64,000 nt of DNA from positions 1,116,001-1,180,000 of the forward strand of contig NZ_UESZ01000001.1 in NCBI RefSeq assembly GCF_900108585.1. The letters run 5' to 3'. A program made the translations under genes and the position numbers. How positions within the stretch are numbered: the first letter of the stretch is position 1; each line of letters starts with the position of its first letter. This DNA comes from Branchiibius hedensis (GTDB taxonomy: Bacteria; Actinomycetota; Actinomycetes; Actinomycetales; Dermatophilaceae). Of this stretch, positions 43,093-51,731 are shown in pieces. Below the pieces are notes generated by a model. That model saw nothing but the letters and a program-made list of their open reading frames with translations. It was not told the DNA's origin and did not search any database.

Positions 43093-44622
43093 ATGACGCA
43101 GAACTCCCTGACCGTCGAGGCACCCGCTGGCAACTTCACCGGCCGGATCGACGACGACGTGCTGTCGTGGCGGGGTATCCGCTACGCCCTGGCTCCCACC
43201 GGTGAGCGCCGCTGGCGTGCGCCGGTCGCGGCGCCACGTCTCGAAACTGATTACTACGCGGTGGAATTCGGTCCGGTCTGCCCGCAGAAGAAGGCGCCGG
43301 CGGTCCCGTTGCCGCCGGGTGCGGTCCTCGATGAAGACTGCCTGTCACTGAACGTCTGGGCGCCCCAGGACAGAGCAACCCCACTTCCGGTGATGGTCTG
43401 GGTGCATGGCGGCGCTTACACGTTCGGTGCCTCCAGTCAGCCGCTGTATGACGCGACCGCGCTGGTGAAGACCGGTGGAATCATCGTGGTGACCATCAAC
43501 TACCGGCTCGGTGGCTTCGGTTTCGTCGACCTGACCGGTGTCCTCCCGGATGCCGACAACAACCTCGCGTTGCGCGACGTACTGCTGGCGCTGCGTTGGG
43601 TGCAGGACAACATCGCCGCGTTCGGTGGTGACCCCGGCCAGGTCACGGTCGCGGGGGAGTCGGCCGGCGGCGGTCTGGTGACCACGCTTCTTGCGACCCC
43701 TTCGGCGCAGGGCTTGTTCCATCGAGCGATCGCACAGTCCTCGCCAGCTTCGAGTGTCTACGGCCAGGAGCGATCCCACGCCGTGGCCGACTTGTTCGTG
43801 AAGCAACTGGGTGTGGCCCGGACCGATTCGGCCACCCTGCGTGCGGTGTCCCCGGACACTATCGTGGATGCTTCGATGGAGGTGTACTCCTATGTGCCCG
43901 AAACGGATCCGGGTGTCCTGCCGTTCATTCCGGTGATCGACGGCGATCTGCTGCCGGAGTCGCCGGATGTCGTGTTGCACGAGGGCCGGGGGCTCGCCGT
44001 ACCTCTGCTGATCGGGACGAACAAGGACGAGGCCGCCCTGTTCAAATACATGAAATCGCCGCTGGTGCCGATCAGCGAGCAGGGCCTGGACACGATGTAC
44101 GCCAACCTGCACCAGGACAACCCAGCCATGGAGCTGCCGAGCAAGGAGCAGGTCCTCGACGCGTACGAGGACGTCCGCTACAAGGTCCTCGGCATGGGCA
44201 TCGCCCGCGACCTCGGTTTCCGGATGCCGACGGTGTGGGCGGTCGAAGGACACAGCACCATCGCGGAGACGTACCTCTATCGCTTCGACTACGCCACCCC
44301 GTTCCTGCGGATCATCAAGCTCGGTGCCACGCACGCGACCGAATTGCCCTATCTGTGGGGCAATTTGAGCAGTGGACCGAAGGATCCGACCTTCCTGTTG
44401 GGCGGTCGCCGCAAGGGGGAGGCCATCTCGCGGCGTATGCAGGAACGCTGGACCGCCTTCGTCAAAGGCCAGAGTCCTGACTGTGCGCAGGGGCCGGCCT
44501 GGCCGGTGTACGACGACCAGCAGCGCGCGACGTTGGTGATCGACGCAACTGACACCGTGGTCGATGACCTCGACGCAGAGATCCGATCGGCGTGGGGGGA
44601 GCAGGTCATCAGCTTCCACTGA
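43093..44622 (+). CDS. Type B carboxylesterase
   Basis: Alpha/beta-hydrolase of 509 aa. Type B marks: EDCLSLNVWAP, the oxyanion stretch VMVWVHGGAYTFGASSQP, and nucleophile elbow VAGESAGGGLV with Ser190; late GATHATELPYLWGNL supplies the catalytic His region. No signal peptide, so cytoplasmic. GAAAGG precedes ATG 43093. Likely hydrolyses carboxylic or carbamate esters; natural substrate unknown. Confidence 0.92.
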   Translation: MTQNSLTVEAPAGNFTGRIDDDVLSWRGIRYALAPTGERRWRAPVAAPRLETDYYAVEFGPVCPQKKAPAVPLPPGAVLDEDCLSLNVWAPQDRATPLPVMVWVHGGAYTFGASSQPLYDATALVKTGGIIVVTINYRLGGFGFVDLTGVLPDADNNLALRDVLLALRWVQDNIAAFGGDPGQVTVAGESAGGGLVTTLLATPSAQGLFHRAIAQSSPASSVYGQERSHAVADLFVKQLGVARTDSATLRAVSPDTIVDASMEVYSYVPETDPGVLPFIPVIDGDLLPESPDVVLHEGRGLAVPLLIGTNKDEAALFKYMKSPLVPISEQGLDTMYANLHQDNPAMELPSKEQVLDAYEDVRYKVLGMGIARDLGFRMPTVWAVEGHSTIAETYLYRFDYATPFLRIIKLGATHATELPYLWGNLSSGPKDPTFLLGGRRKGEAISRRMQERWTAFVKGQSPDCAQGPAWPVYDDQQRATLVIDATDTVVDDLDAEIRSAWGEQVISFH

Positions 44623-44638
44623 TCCCCGTCGGGAGCTG

Positions 44639-44644
44639 TATCCT
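44639..44644 (+). promoter_or_regulatory. Candidate -10 element of the trpS leader transcript
   Basis: TATCCT at 44639-44644 lies 6 bases before the leader-peptide ATG (44651). Transcription would begin at or next to that ATG, giving a leaderless first message. No good -35 is seen. Confidence 0.4.
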
Positions 44645-44650
44645 CGGCTT

Positions 44651-44692
44651 ATGCGTTCGATCCCCGTCCAGAACTGGCGGCTGCTGCACTAG
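44651..44692 (+). CDS. Trp-containing leader peptide of the trpS attenuator
   Basis: A 13-codon open frame, MRSIPVQNWRLLH, ending at TAG 44690-44692. The single Trp codon is TGG at 44675-44677, placed 1 base before the first strand of the attenuator hairpin (44679). A ribosome paused there for lack of charged tRNA-Trp would cover that strand. Too short for ordinary gene finders; assigned from its position before an attenuator and a tryptophanyl-tRNA synthetase gene. Confidence 0.75.
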   Translation: MRSIPVQNWRLLH

Positions 44693-44746
44693 CAGCCGAT
44701 CGACGTACGTCCGTTGACGAAAAGGGCTGCCACGGCAGCCCTTTTC
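44679..44746 (+). promoter_or_regulatory. Ribosome-mediated transcription attenuator upstream of trpS
   Basis: Four complementary segments: 1 GGCTGCT (44679-44685), 2 AGCAGCC (44691-44697), 3 GGCTGC within GGGCTGCC (44724-44731), 4 GGCAGCCC (44734-44741). 1 pairs with 2; GCAGCC of 2 also pairs with GGCTGC of 3 (antiterminator); 3 pairs with 4 in the intrinsic terminator AAAAGGGCTGC-CACG-GCAGCCCTTTT (44720-44745). Pausing at the Trp codon would block 1 and favour 2:3, letting transcription reach trpS. Confidence 0.85.
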
Positions 44747-44784
44747 CCTTGCCTGCCGGCGGCCCCGACCCCGCAGGAGAGACC

Positions 44785-45822
44785 ATGAGCACCGCCTCGT
44801 TCCAAGCCACCCTCGACCGCATGCCCGCGCTGGAGCAGTTGCGCGCCGACCCCGGTGACCATCGGGTGTTGTCCGGCGATCGACCTACCGGGCCGCTCCA
44901 TCTGGCCCACCTGTTCGCGAGCATCCAGAACCGGGTTCTGCTGCAGGACAGCGGGATCGAGACGTTCGTGCTCATCGCGGACTACCAAGTGATCACCGAC
45001 CGGGAGACAACGGGGCAGATCGGCAGCTATGTGCGGTCCGCCGTACTGGACTATTTGGCTGCCGGTATCGACCCGCAACGTTCGGTGATCTTCGCCCACT
45101 CGGCGGTTCCTGCGCTCAACCAGCTGCTGCTGCCGTTCCTCTCGCTGGTCACCGAGGCCGAGTTACACCGCAACCCCACGGTGAAGTCGGAACTGGCCGC
45201 CTCCGGTCGGGCGCTGTCGGGACTGCTGCTGACCTACCCCGTGCACCAGGCCGCCGACATCCTGTTCTGTGATGCAGATCTGGTGCCGGTCGGCAAGGAC
45301 AACCTGCCGCACGTCGAACTCACCCGGACCATCGCCCGCCGCTTCAATGATCGGTACGGCGTCACCTTCCGCGTCCCGGAAGCGCTGCTCACGCACACCC
45401 CCGACATTCCCGGTTTGGACGGGCGCAAGATGTCCAAGAGTTTCGGCAACGCCATCAATCTGTCGATGTCCGCCGACGAGACCGCTGCTCTCATCCGTCG
45501 TACGCCGACCGACAGTGCGCGGGTCATCACCTTCGATCCGGACAACCGTCCGGGTGTCTCGGGACTGTTGTCCACGGCCGCCCTGGTGCTGGGCGAGTCG
45601 CCGGAGGCGATCGCCGAGAGGGTCCACGGCGCAGCGGAACTCAAAGCATTGGTCACCGAGTCGGTGAACGACTACCTGGCCGGGCACCGCGCGCGCCGCG
45701 ATGGGTTCGCCCGCGATGCGAGGTTGGTGCAGGACGTGCTGCACTCCGGAAACCGACGAGCGAACGACGTCGCGGAGCAGGCCCTGTCGCGGGTGCGGGC
45801 GGCGATGGGAATGACCTACTGA
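44785..45822 (+). CDS. trpS: Tryptophanyl-tRNA synthetase
   Basis: Class I synthetase of 345 aa that charges tRNA-Trp. Signatures: the HIGH-type motif in SGDRPTGPLHLAHLFASIQN, the KMSKS loop in GLDGRKMSKSFGNAINLSMS, and VGKDNLPHVELTRTIARRFN. ATG 44785 has AGGAGA 4 bases upstream; the frame is open to 44749. Controlled by the upstream leader peptide and attenuator. Actinobacteria often carry a second, inducible TrpRS linked to indolmycin resistance; whether this is the only copy here is unknown. Confidence 0.93.
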   Translation: MSTASFQATLDRMPALEQLRADPGDHRVLSGDRPTGPLHLAHLFASIQNRVLLQDSGIETFVLIADYQVITDRETTGQIGSYVRSAVLDYLAAGIDPQRSVIFAHSAVPALNQLLLPFLSLVTEAELHRNPTVKSELAASGRALSGLLLTYPVHQAADILFCDADLVPVGKDNLPHVELTRTIARRFNDRYGVTFRVPEALLTHTPDIPGLDGRKMSKSFGNAINLSMSADETAALIRRTPTDSARVITFDPDNRPGVSGLLSTAALVLGESPEAIAERVHGAAELKALVTESVNDYLAGHRARRDGFARDARLVQDVLHSGNRRANDVAEQALSRVRAAMGMTY

Positions 45823-45835
45823 GCACAATGGGTCC

Positions 45836-46378
45836 ATGGCGACGCTGCGCACCCCCGATCCGAATCCGGGCTGGCTTTCCGAACTGGCCCTGCAGGAAAC
45901 CCGCTCGCGAGTTCCCATGCTGTACGTCGAGGCCATCCCCGTGCGCGTAGCCGACACTGGCAGCATCGAGCACGTCGGTCTGCTGCTGCGCGGGTCGGCC
46001 ACGGGGGAGATGTCCCGAAGCTTCGTTTCGGGGCGCGTCTTCTACGGGGAATCGGTGCGCGAAGCGCTCATGCGCAACCTCGAGAAGGACCTCGGGCCGG
46101 CCGCCTTCCCGCGCCTTCCGGTCAGCACGGTGCCCTTCTCGGTAGCCGAATACCTTCCCGTTCCGGGGGTTTCACCGTTGCACGATCCGCGCCAGCACGC
46201 TGTCGCGTTGACCTACGTGGTGCCGGTCGTGGGGGAGTGCGACCCGCGACAGGACGCCCTCGAACTCACCTGGCTGACCCCGCAGGAAGCGATCGACCCG
46301 AGCATCGCCGCTGAGCTGGACGGTGGTCGCGCGCATCTGTTGCGGCAGGCGCTGGCCTACACGGAGTCACTGGGCTGA
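45836..46378 (+). CDS. NUDIX-like protein (DUF4916 type)
   Basis: A 180-residue NUDIX-fold protein of actinobacterial type: [29 protein letters not shown], then [20 protein letters not shown] in the place of the Nudix box, with [11 protein letters not shown] at the end. The exact GX5EX7REUXEEXGU consensus is incomplete (RNLEKDLGP), so nucleotide hydrolysis is uncertain. 13 bases downstream of trpS, same strand, so possibly cotranscribed. Confidence 0.7.
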   Translation: MATLRTPDPNPGWLSELALQETRSRVPMLYVEAIPVRVADTGSIEHVGLLLRGSATGEMSRSFVSGRVFYGESVREALMRNLEKDLGPAAFPRLPVSTVPFSVAEYLPVPGVSPLHDPRQHAVALTYVVPVVGECDPRQDALELTWLTPQEAIDPSIAAELDGGRAHLLRQALAYTESLG

Positions 46379-46382
46379 TGTC

Positions 46383-46395
46383 TCTTACAGTAAGA
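46383..46395. promoter_or_regulatory. Inverted repeat upstream of the mycothiol-dependent dehydrogenase
   Basis: TCTTAC-A-GTAAGA, a perfect 6-base inverted repeat with a single central base, 30 bases before ATG 46425. It could be an operator for a regulator of this detoxification pair. Which regulator binds is unknown. Confidence 0.45.
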
Positions 46396-46424
46396 AAGAA
46401 CACACCACGGATGGGGAGTCAGGC

Positions 46425-47513
46425 ATGCCGCAGAAGGTAACCGGAGTCATCGCACGCGCCAAGGGAGCACCGGTCGAGGTGGCCACCATCGTGATCCCGG
46501 ACCCGGGTCCGGGCGAGGCCGTCGTCGCCATCCAAGCGTGCGGGGTCTGCCACACCGATCTGCACTACCGCGAGGGCGGGATCAACGACGAGTTCCCCTT
46601 CCTGCTGGGCCACGAAGCCGCAGGTGTCGTCGAGTCGGTCGGCGAGGGTGTGACCAACGTCGAACCGGGTGACTACGTCGTCCTCAACTGGCGTGCGGTG
46701 TGCGGCGAGTGCCGCGCCTGCAGGAAGGGCAAGCCGTGGTACTGCTTCGCCACGCACAACGCCACCCAGAAGATGACGCTCGAGGACGGCACTGAACTCA
46801 GCCCCGCCCTCGGGATCGGCGCCTTCGTGGAGAAGACGCTTGTGGCCGCCGGGCAGTGCACCAAGGTCGACCCGGCGGCGCCGCCGGCGGTCGCTGGATT
46901 GCTGGGCTGCGGCGTGATGGCTGGTCTGGGCGCCGCGATCAACACCGGTGGAGTCACCCGTGGCGATTCGGTCGCAGTCATCGGCTGCGGCGGTGTTGGC
47001 AACGCAGCGATCGCGGGCGCTGTCCTCGCCGGTGCGACAACCGTGATCGCCGTCGACGTCGATGACCGCAAGCTGAAATGGGCGCAGGACTTCGGGGCAA
47101 CCGACCTGGTCAACAGCAAAGACGAGGACGCCGTCGAGCGCGTCAAAGAACTGACCGGCGGTTTCGGCGCCGACGTGGTGATCGACGCAGTGGGTCGCCC
47201 TGAGACGTACAAGCAAGCCTTTTTCGCCCGGGATCTGGCGGGCACGGTGGTGCTGGTCGGCGTACCCACACCAGATCTGATGGCCCCCGAACTGCCGCTG
47301 ATCGAGTTCTTCGGTCGAGGCGGCGCACTCAAATCCTCGTGGTACGGCGACTGCCTACCCGAGCGGGACTTCCCGACGTACACCGATTTGTACCTTCAGG
47401 GTCGGTTGCCGTTGGAGAAGTTCGTCAGCGAAACGATCCGGCTCGGCGACGTCGAAGAGGCGTTCGCCAAGATGCAACGCAGCGAAGTGTTGCGTTCGGT
47501 GGTGGTGCTCTGA
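46425..47513 (+). CDS. mscR: Mycothiol-dependent formaldehyde / S-nitrosomycothiol dehydrogenase
   Basis: Zinc alcohol dehydrogenase of 362 aa. Landmarks: catalytic zinc [27 protein letters not shown], structural zinc [15 protein letters not shown], and NAD motif [15 protein letters not shown]. The closest known type is S-(hydroxymethyl)mycothiol dehydrogenase, which removes formaldehyde or NO bound to mycothiol. It is followed directly by an MBL-fold hydrolase, as for Rv2259-Rv2260 in Mycobacterium tuberculosis, which strengthens the call. TGATG overlap with that gene. Confidence 0.88.
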   Translation: MPQKVTGVIARAKGAPVEVATIVIPDPGPGEAVVAIQACGVCHTDLHYREGGINDEFPFLLGHEAAGVVESVGEGVTNVEPGDYVVLNWRAVCGECRACRKGKPWYCFATHNATQKMTLEDGTELSPALGIGAFVEKTLVAAGQCTKVDPAAPPAVAGLLGCGVMAGLGAAINTGGVTRGDSVAVIGCGGVGNAAIAGAVLAGATTVIAVDVDDRKLKWAQDFGATDLVNSKDEDAVERVKELTGGFGADVVIDAVGRPETYKQAFFARDLAGTVVLVGVPTPDLMAPELPLIEFFGRGGALKSSWYGDCLPERDFPTYTDLYLQGRLPLEKFVSETIRLGDVEEAFAKMQRSEVLRSVVVL

Positions 47514-48142
47514 TGGCCGTCGAAGTGCAGAAGGTCGTGACGTCCGGAACGTTCAGCCTGGACGGCGGGACGTGGGACGTCGACAACAACGTCTGGCTGA
47601 TCGGTGACGACCAGCAGGTCATCGTCATCGACGCCGCGCACGACGCGGCGGCGATCGCCGATGCCGTCGCCGGGCGAGAAGTGGTGGCGATTCTGCTGAC
47701 GCACGCACACGATGACCACGTCGATGCCGCGCCCGCCCTGGCCGAGGCGACGGGCGCGCCGGTCTACCTCAACCCCGCCGACGCGCCGTTGTGGGAGTTG
47801 GCCCATCCCGGCGTCCCGCTGCCGGCTCCACTGACCGACGGTCAGACCTTCGAGGTAGCCGGTACGACGCTCGTTGTCCGGCACACTCCCGGACACGCCC
47901 CAGGCGCAAGTGTTTTCGTGGTTCCCGACCTCGGTGCGGTGTTCACCGGTGACACGCTGTTCCAGGGCGGTCCGGGCGCGACCGGGCGTTCCTTCAGTGA
48001 TTTCCCGACGATCGTCGATTCGATCACCGATGTCCTGCTGGCTCTCCCGCCGGAGACCGTCGTGCACACCGGACACGGCGACGACACCACGATCGGTGCT
48101 GAAGCGCCGCACCGGCAGGAGTGGATCGACCGCGGTCACTGA
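47513..48142 (+). CDS. MBL-fold metallo-hydrolase partner of MscR
   Basis: A 209-residue metallo-beta-lactamase-fold protein: LLTHAHDDHVDAAPALAEAT with the HxHxDH metal motif, HTPGHAPGASVFVVPD, VFTGDTLFQGGPGATGRSFS and HTGHGDDTTIGAE. Glyoxalase-II-like; next to mscR it probably hydrolyses the S-formylmycothiol thioester made by that enzyme (inference from pathway logic). Confidence 0.87.
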   Translation: MAVEVQKVVTSGTFSLDGGTWDVDNNVWLIGDDQQVIVIDAAHDAAAIADAVAGREVVAILLTHAHDDHVDAAPALAEATGAPVYLNPADAPLWELAHPGVPLPAPLTDGQTFEVAGTTLVVRHTPGHAPGASVFVVPDLGAVFTGDTLFQGGPGATGRSFSDFPTIVDSITDVLLALPPETVVHTGHGDDTTIGAEAPHRQEWIDRGH

Positions 48143-48167
48143 CCTGAGTTCGCATAGCATTCGGGGC

Positions 48168-48740
48168 GTGGTCGAGCAGGAGATTCCCTGGCGGGTGTGG
48201 ACGGTGCCCAATGCGCTGTCCTTGCTTCGCTTACTGGGCATACCGCTCTACCTGTGGCTGCTGCTCTCGCACCACGACGTCTGGGCGTTCTGGGTGCTGG
48301 TGGTCTCGAGTTTCACCGACTGGGCGGACGGCAAGATCGCCCGCAGGTACAACCTGACCTCCCGGGTCGGTCAGCTTCTTGACCCGCTGGCCGACCGGCT
48401 CTACATCATCGCCACCATCGTCGGTCTGGCGATCCGCTCGATCATTCCGTGGTGGCTGGTGGTGTTGCTGTTGGCTCGGGAGGTGTTCGTGTTCAGTTTC
48501 GGACCGTCGCTGCGCGCGCACCGGCTGCCCATCCCCGCGGTGCACTTCTCCGGCAAGGCCGCCACGTTGTGCTTGGTCGTCGGCTTCCCGCTGGTGCTGC
48601 TCGGCGCAACCGACCTGCCGTTCGCGACCCTGGCGAACTGGGTCGGGTGGGGCTTTGTGTGGTGGGGGACGGCGTTGTACTGGTTCGCCGGGTTCCTCTA
48701 CGCTATCCAGATCCGGCGGATGATCGCGGCCGTGTCATGA
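48168..48740 (+). CDS. CDP-alcohol phosphatidyltransferase (PgsA2-like)
   Basis: Membrane enzyme of 190 aa joining a CDP-activated lipid to an alcohol. The catalytic motif DWADGKIARR followed by GQLLDPLADR matches D-G-x2-A-R-x8-G-x3-D-x3-D. Five or six membrane helices. Homologue of the Rv1822-type protein, which likewise precedes the DUF881/DUF1290 genes. The alcohol partner (glycerol phosphate, inositol phosphate or other) is undecided. GTG start chosen near PWRVWTVPNALSLLRL. Confidence 0.88.
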   Translation: MVEQEIPWRVWTVPNALSLLRLLGIPLYLWLLLSHHDVWAFWVLVVSSFTDWADGKIARRYNLTSRVGQLLDPLADRLYIIATIVGLAIRSIIPWWLVVLLLAREVFVFSFGPSLRAHRLPIPAVHFSGKAATLCLVVGFPLVLLGATDLPFATLANWVGWGFVWWGTALYWFAGFLYAIQIRRMIAAVS

Positions 48741-49600
48741 GCACTCCGACCAAGCCCCGCGATCCCGCGGCCTCGATGTCGCTGATCCGAGAGATCACCG
48801 AGCACCCCCTGGACCCCTCCTACGAGCAGGTCGCGGCGCAACGCCGGGCCGCCGGGTTGCCGCAACAAACCTCCCTGCGCTCGCCCGGGGTCATCATCGC
48901 CTGCGTCCTGGTCGGCTTCGCGATCGCCGTGGCGGCGCTCGCCCTACGGATCCCGCACACCCAGGTCCAGGCCGAGAAGGACGCCCTGATCCAACGCGTC
49001 GACTCGGCGCAGAGCCGGATCGACAAGGCCAACGCCACCATCCAGCGCACCCAGTTGGAGATCACCACCTTGCAGAACGAGGCCCTCCAACGGGAGGACC
49101 AGGATGCCCTCGCCGCGCGCTTGGCCCAGGCGGAGACCACCTCGGGCACCTTGCCGGTCACAGGTGACGGCCTGGTTCTGGAGGTCAACGATGCCAAGGA
49201 CACTGCCGCCGGGAGTGGCGACGACCCGCGGGATCTGGATGACTCCAACGGACGACTGACCTCCACCGACATGCAGATCCTGGTCAACGGTCTGTGGCAG
49301 GGCGGGGCAGAGGCAATCGCGATCAACGGTCAACGGTTGACGTCGCTGAGCGCCATTCGGTTCGCGGGTCAGGCGATCCTGGTCAACTTCCGGCCACTGC
49401 AACCGCCGTACGACATCGTGGCGATCGGTCCGGCCTCGATGCGTTCGGCGTTTCAGAAATCGGCCTCGGGCGCCTACCTGGATAATCTGACCGGGTCGTT
49501 CGACCTGCGCGCGTCGTGGCGAACCGGCAAACAGTCGTTACCCGCCGCACCGGCTCCGGTGTTGTCCTACGCCACCGTCCCAGAGGAGAAGAACCAGTGA
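48737..49600 (+). CDS. DUF881-family membrane protein 1
   Basis: A 287-residue bitopic protein: cytoplasmic N-terminus, one membrane helix (GVIIACVLVGFAIAVAALAL), a coiled coil (AEKDALIQRVDSAQSRIDKA) and an extracellular DUF881 domain (LPVTGDGLVLEVNDAK, LVNGLWQGGAEAIAINGQRL). Corresponds in order to Rv1823. Function unknown; the fixed neighbourhood with a phospholipid enzyme and cell-division regulator suggests an envelope role. Confidence 0.87.
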   Translation: MSTPTKPRDPAASMSLIREITEHPLDPSYEQVAAQRRAAGLPQQTSLRSPGVIIACVLVGFAIAVAALALRIPHTQVQAEKDALIQRVDSAQSRIDKANATIQRTQLEITTLQNEALQREDQDALAARLAQAETTSGTLPVTGDGLVLEVNDAKDTAAGSGDDPRDLDDSNGRLTSTDMQILVNGLWQGGAEAIAINGQRLTSLSAIRFAGQAILVNFRPLQPPYDIVAIGPASMRSAFQKSASGAYLDNLTGSFDLRASWRTGKQSLPAAPAPVLSYATVPEEKNQ

Positions 49601-49929
49601 TCCCCGCCATCGGGCTCCTGATCGGTCTGGTTGTCGGAGTCGTGCTTCACCCGGATGTCCCGTTGTGGTTACAGCCCTACTTACCGGTTGCAGTCATCGC
49701 GGCGCTGGATGCCGTCTTCGGCGCGGTGCGTGCCGTGCTCGACGGAATCTTCAACGACAAGGTGTTCGTCGTCTCCTTCTTGTCCAACGTGATCGTCGCG
49801 GCGTTGATCGTTTTCCTCGGGGACCAACTCGGGGTCGGATCGCAGCTGTCGACTGCGGTCGTCGTCGTGCTCGGCCTGCGGATCTTCAGCAACCTGGCCG
49901 CGATCCGCCGGCACATCTTCCACGCCTGA
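49597..49929 (+). CDS. sbp: Small basic membrane protein (DUF1290, Sbp)
   Basis: A 110-residue protein with about four hydrophobic segments: IPAIGLLIGLVVGVVLHPDV, LPVAVIAALDAVFGAVRAVL, FNDKVFVVSFLSNVIVAALI and a last helix. This is the DUF1290 small basic protein (Rv1824 in M. tuberculosis), always next to DUF881 genes. GTG start overlaps the DUF881 stop. Confidence 0.87.
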   Translation: MIPAIGLLIGLVVGVVLHPDVPLWLQPYLPVAVIAALDAVFGAVRAVLDGIFNDKVFVVSFLSNVIVAALIVFLGDQLGVGSQLSTAVVVVLGLRIFSNLAAIRRHIFHA

Positions 49930-49945
49930 GTCCAACGCCGAAGAC

Positions 49946-50854
49946 ATGACCGAACACGACCCCGAGGCCACCCGCCCCGAGCACCGGCCGCACCATGCGA
50001 TGCATCGCAAGCGGCCCGCCCGCCGTGCAACCGCGGGACCCACGTCGCTGGGCGAGCCGCTGGTGATCAACCCGGCCCAGGACGCTGCAGACGCCCATGA
50101 ACCGCCCGCGGATCCGCCGAGTTCGGCGTGGCGCACGCTGGCGCGGATGGGACGACCTCGTGCCACCAAAGCCAACCTGTTCGCGGCGCTGCTGGCGGTC
50201 CTGCTCGGTTTCGGGATCACCACCCAGATCCAGCAAACCGATGCCGGGGGTCTGGAGGATCTGCGCCAGGACGAGCTGGTGGCGCTGTTGGACAGCGTCA
50301 ACAGTCAGGCTGCCCGCCTGGAGCAGGAAGCCGACCGGCTGACCACGACGCGTGATGAACTCAAGAACTCCACCGGCGACGCCGCAGCGTTGCAGGCCGC
50401 CAAGGAACGACTGGAGATGCTCGGCGTGCTGAACGGCACGCTGCCAGCGACCGGGCCGGGGATCATCATCACCATCCAGGACAACGAAAAAGGGGTGCAG
50501 GCGGCCAATCTGCTCGACACCGTCGAAGAGCTGCGCGACGCCGGCGCCGAGGCGATCCAGATCAATGACCAACGCGTCATCGTCAGCACCTGGTTCGGTG
50601 GCAGTTCCGACACCGGTCTGACCGTGAGCGGACACACGATCAGGGCGCCGTACACCATTCTCGCCATTGGCGATCCGCACACCATGTCCACTGCGATGGC
50701 CATTCCCGGCGGGGTCGTCGAGAGCCTTCGATCGATGGGAGCGGCAGCAACCGTCACGAGTTCCCAGCAGGTGAAGGTGACCGCGTTGCAGCCCGCACAG
50801 ACCCCTCAGTACGCTCAACCCGAACCGTCCGCCACCGCCAAGGAGAGCTCATGA
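49946..50854 (+). CDS. DUF881-family membrane protein 2
   Basis: Second DUF881 protein (302 aa; Rv1825-like). Cytoplasmic Pro-rich N-terminus (about 1-70), a membrane helix (ANLFAALLAVLLGFGITTQI), coiled coil (LDSVNSQAARLEQEADRLTT) and DUF881 domain (LPATGPGIIITIQDNEK, ELRDAGAEAIQINDQRVIVS). The two DUF881 copies flank the DUF1290 gene. ATGA overlap with gcvH. Confidence 0.87.
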   Translation: MTEHDPEATRPEHRPHHAMHRKRPARRATAGPTSLGEPLVINPAQDAADAHEPPADPPSSAWRTLARMGRPRATKANLFAALLAVLLGFGITTQIQQTDAGGLEDLRQDELVALLDSVNSQAARLEQEADRLTTTRDELKNSTGDAAALQAAKERLEMLGVLNGTLPATGPGIIITIQDNEKGVQAANLLDTVEELRDAGAEAIQINDQRVIVSTWFGGSSDTGLTVSGHTIRAPYTILAIGDPHTMSTAMAIPGGVVESLRSMGAAATVTSSQQVKVTALQPAQTPQYAQPEPSATAKESS

Positions 50855-51240
50855 GCGACCTGGACTACCCCGACGACCTGCACTACACCACCGACCACGA
50901 ATGGGTGCGCGAAGGTGCAGACGGCGTGGTGCGGGTCGGGATCACCGCCTTCGCCCAGGACGCACTGGGAGACGTCGTCTACGTGAGCCTGCCCGAGGTG
51001 GGTGACAGTGTCGCCGCCGGTGACTCGGTCGGTGAGGTCGAATCGACCAAATCGGTGAGCGACCTGTACTCGCCGCTGGCCGGTGAGGTCGTCACCGTCA
51101 ACGAGGCCCTGGACGCGACGCCCGAACTGGTCAACAGTGACCCGTACGGCGAGGGCTGGATGTACGAGCTGCGCCTGGCCGAGGGTGCCTCCCTCGGCGA
51201 CCTGCAGGACGTAGCGGCCTACATCGCGTCGCTCGACTGA
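50851..51240 (+). CDS. gcvH: Glycine cleavage system H protein
   Basis: Lipoyl carrier of glycine cleavage (129 aa). YTTDHEWVREGADGVVRVGI at the start, and the lipoyl site at Lys67 in VGEVESTKSVSDLYSPLAGE. Shuttles the aminomethyl group between GcvP, encoded at 53846, and GcvT, which is not in this window. Confidence 0.95.
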   Translation: MSDLDYPDDLHYTTDHEWVREGADGVVRVGITAFAQDALGDVVYVSLPEVGDSVAAGDSVGEVESTKSVSDLYSPLAGEVVTVNEALDATPELVNSDPYGEGWMYELRLAEGASLGDLQDVAAYIASLD

Positions 51241-51255
51241 TCTAGGGTTAGCTGC

Positions 51256-51717
51256 ATGATGGGTGAAGGCGACGCCGCAGAGTCCGCTGAGCAGCCGCCG
51301 CCCGCCGACGCCACCGCGTTCTTTGAGCCGGGCAGTGGGCAGCCGGTGCCGGAAGGTGCCGGCCCGACAGCGCTGGCCGCCGCGGACCGGGCAACCGTGG
51401 ATGCGCTCCGGCCCGGCACCGCACTCCTGATCGCCCAGCGCGGACCGAATACCGGCGCTCGCTTCCTGCTGGATGCCGATGAGGTCAGCGTGGGGCGGCA
51501 TCCCAGCAGCGACATCTTCCTCGACGACGTGACGGTCTCTCGCCGGCACGCCGTCTTCCGGCGCACGGACTCGGGGTTCGCCGTACAAGATGTTGGGTCC
51601 CTCAACGGCACCTACCTCAACGGCGGGCTGATCGATTCGACGGTGTTGCGCACCGGCGACGAGGTCCAGATCGGAAAGTTCCGGCTGGTCTTCTACGACG
51701 CGCCGCCGTCGAGCTGA
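51256..51717 (+). CDS. garA: FHA-domain protein, GarA/OdhI-like
   Basis: A 153-residue protein with a single FHA domain: VSVGRHPSSDIFLDDVTVSR then RHAVFRR and QDVGSLNGTYLNG, carrying the phosphothreonine-binding Arg, Ser and Asn. Position between gcvH and a MerR gene is that of garA. GarA inhibits 2-oxoglutarate dehydrogenase and controls glutamate metabolism when its N-terminal Thr is unphosphorylated. The N-terminal tail here reads ADATAFFEPG with one Thr instead of the usual double-Thr motif. Confidence 0.87.
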   Translation: MMGEGDAAESAEQPPPADATAFFEPGSGQPVPEGAGPTALAAADRATVDALRPGTALLIAQRGPNTGARFLLDADEVSVGRHPSSDIFLDDVTVSRRHAVFRRTDSGFAVQDVGSLNGTYLNGGLIDSTVLRTGDEVQIGKFRLVFYDAPPSS

Positions 51718-51731
51718 ATCGCCGTCCGCAG

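Noticed and set aside
44630-44785. T-box riboswitch upstream of trpS
   Set aside because: No T-box sequence (TGGNACCGCG-like) or stem I; the leader peptide and four-segment pairing explain the region better.
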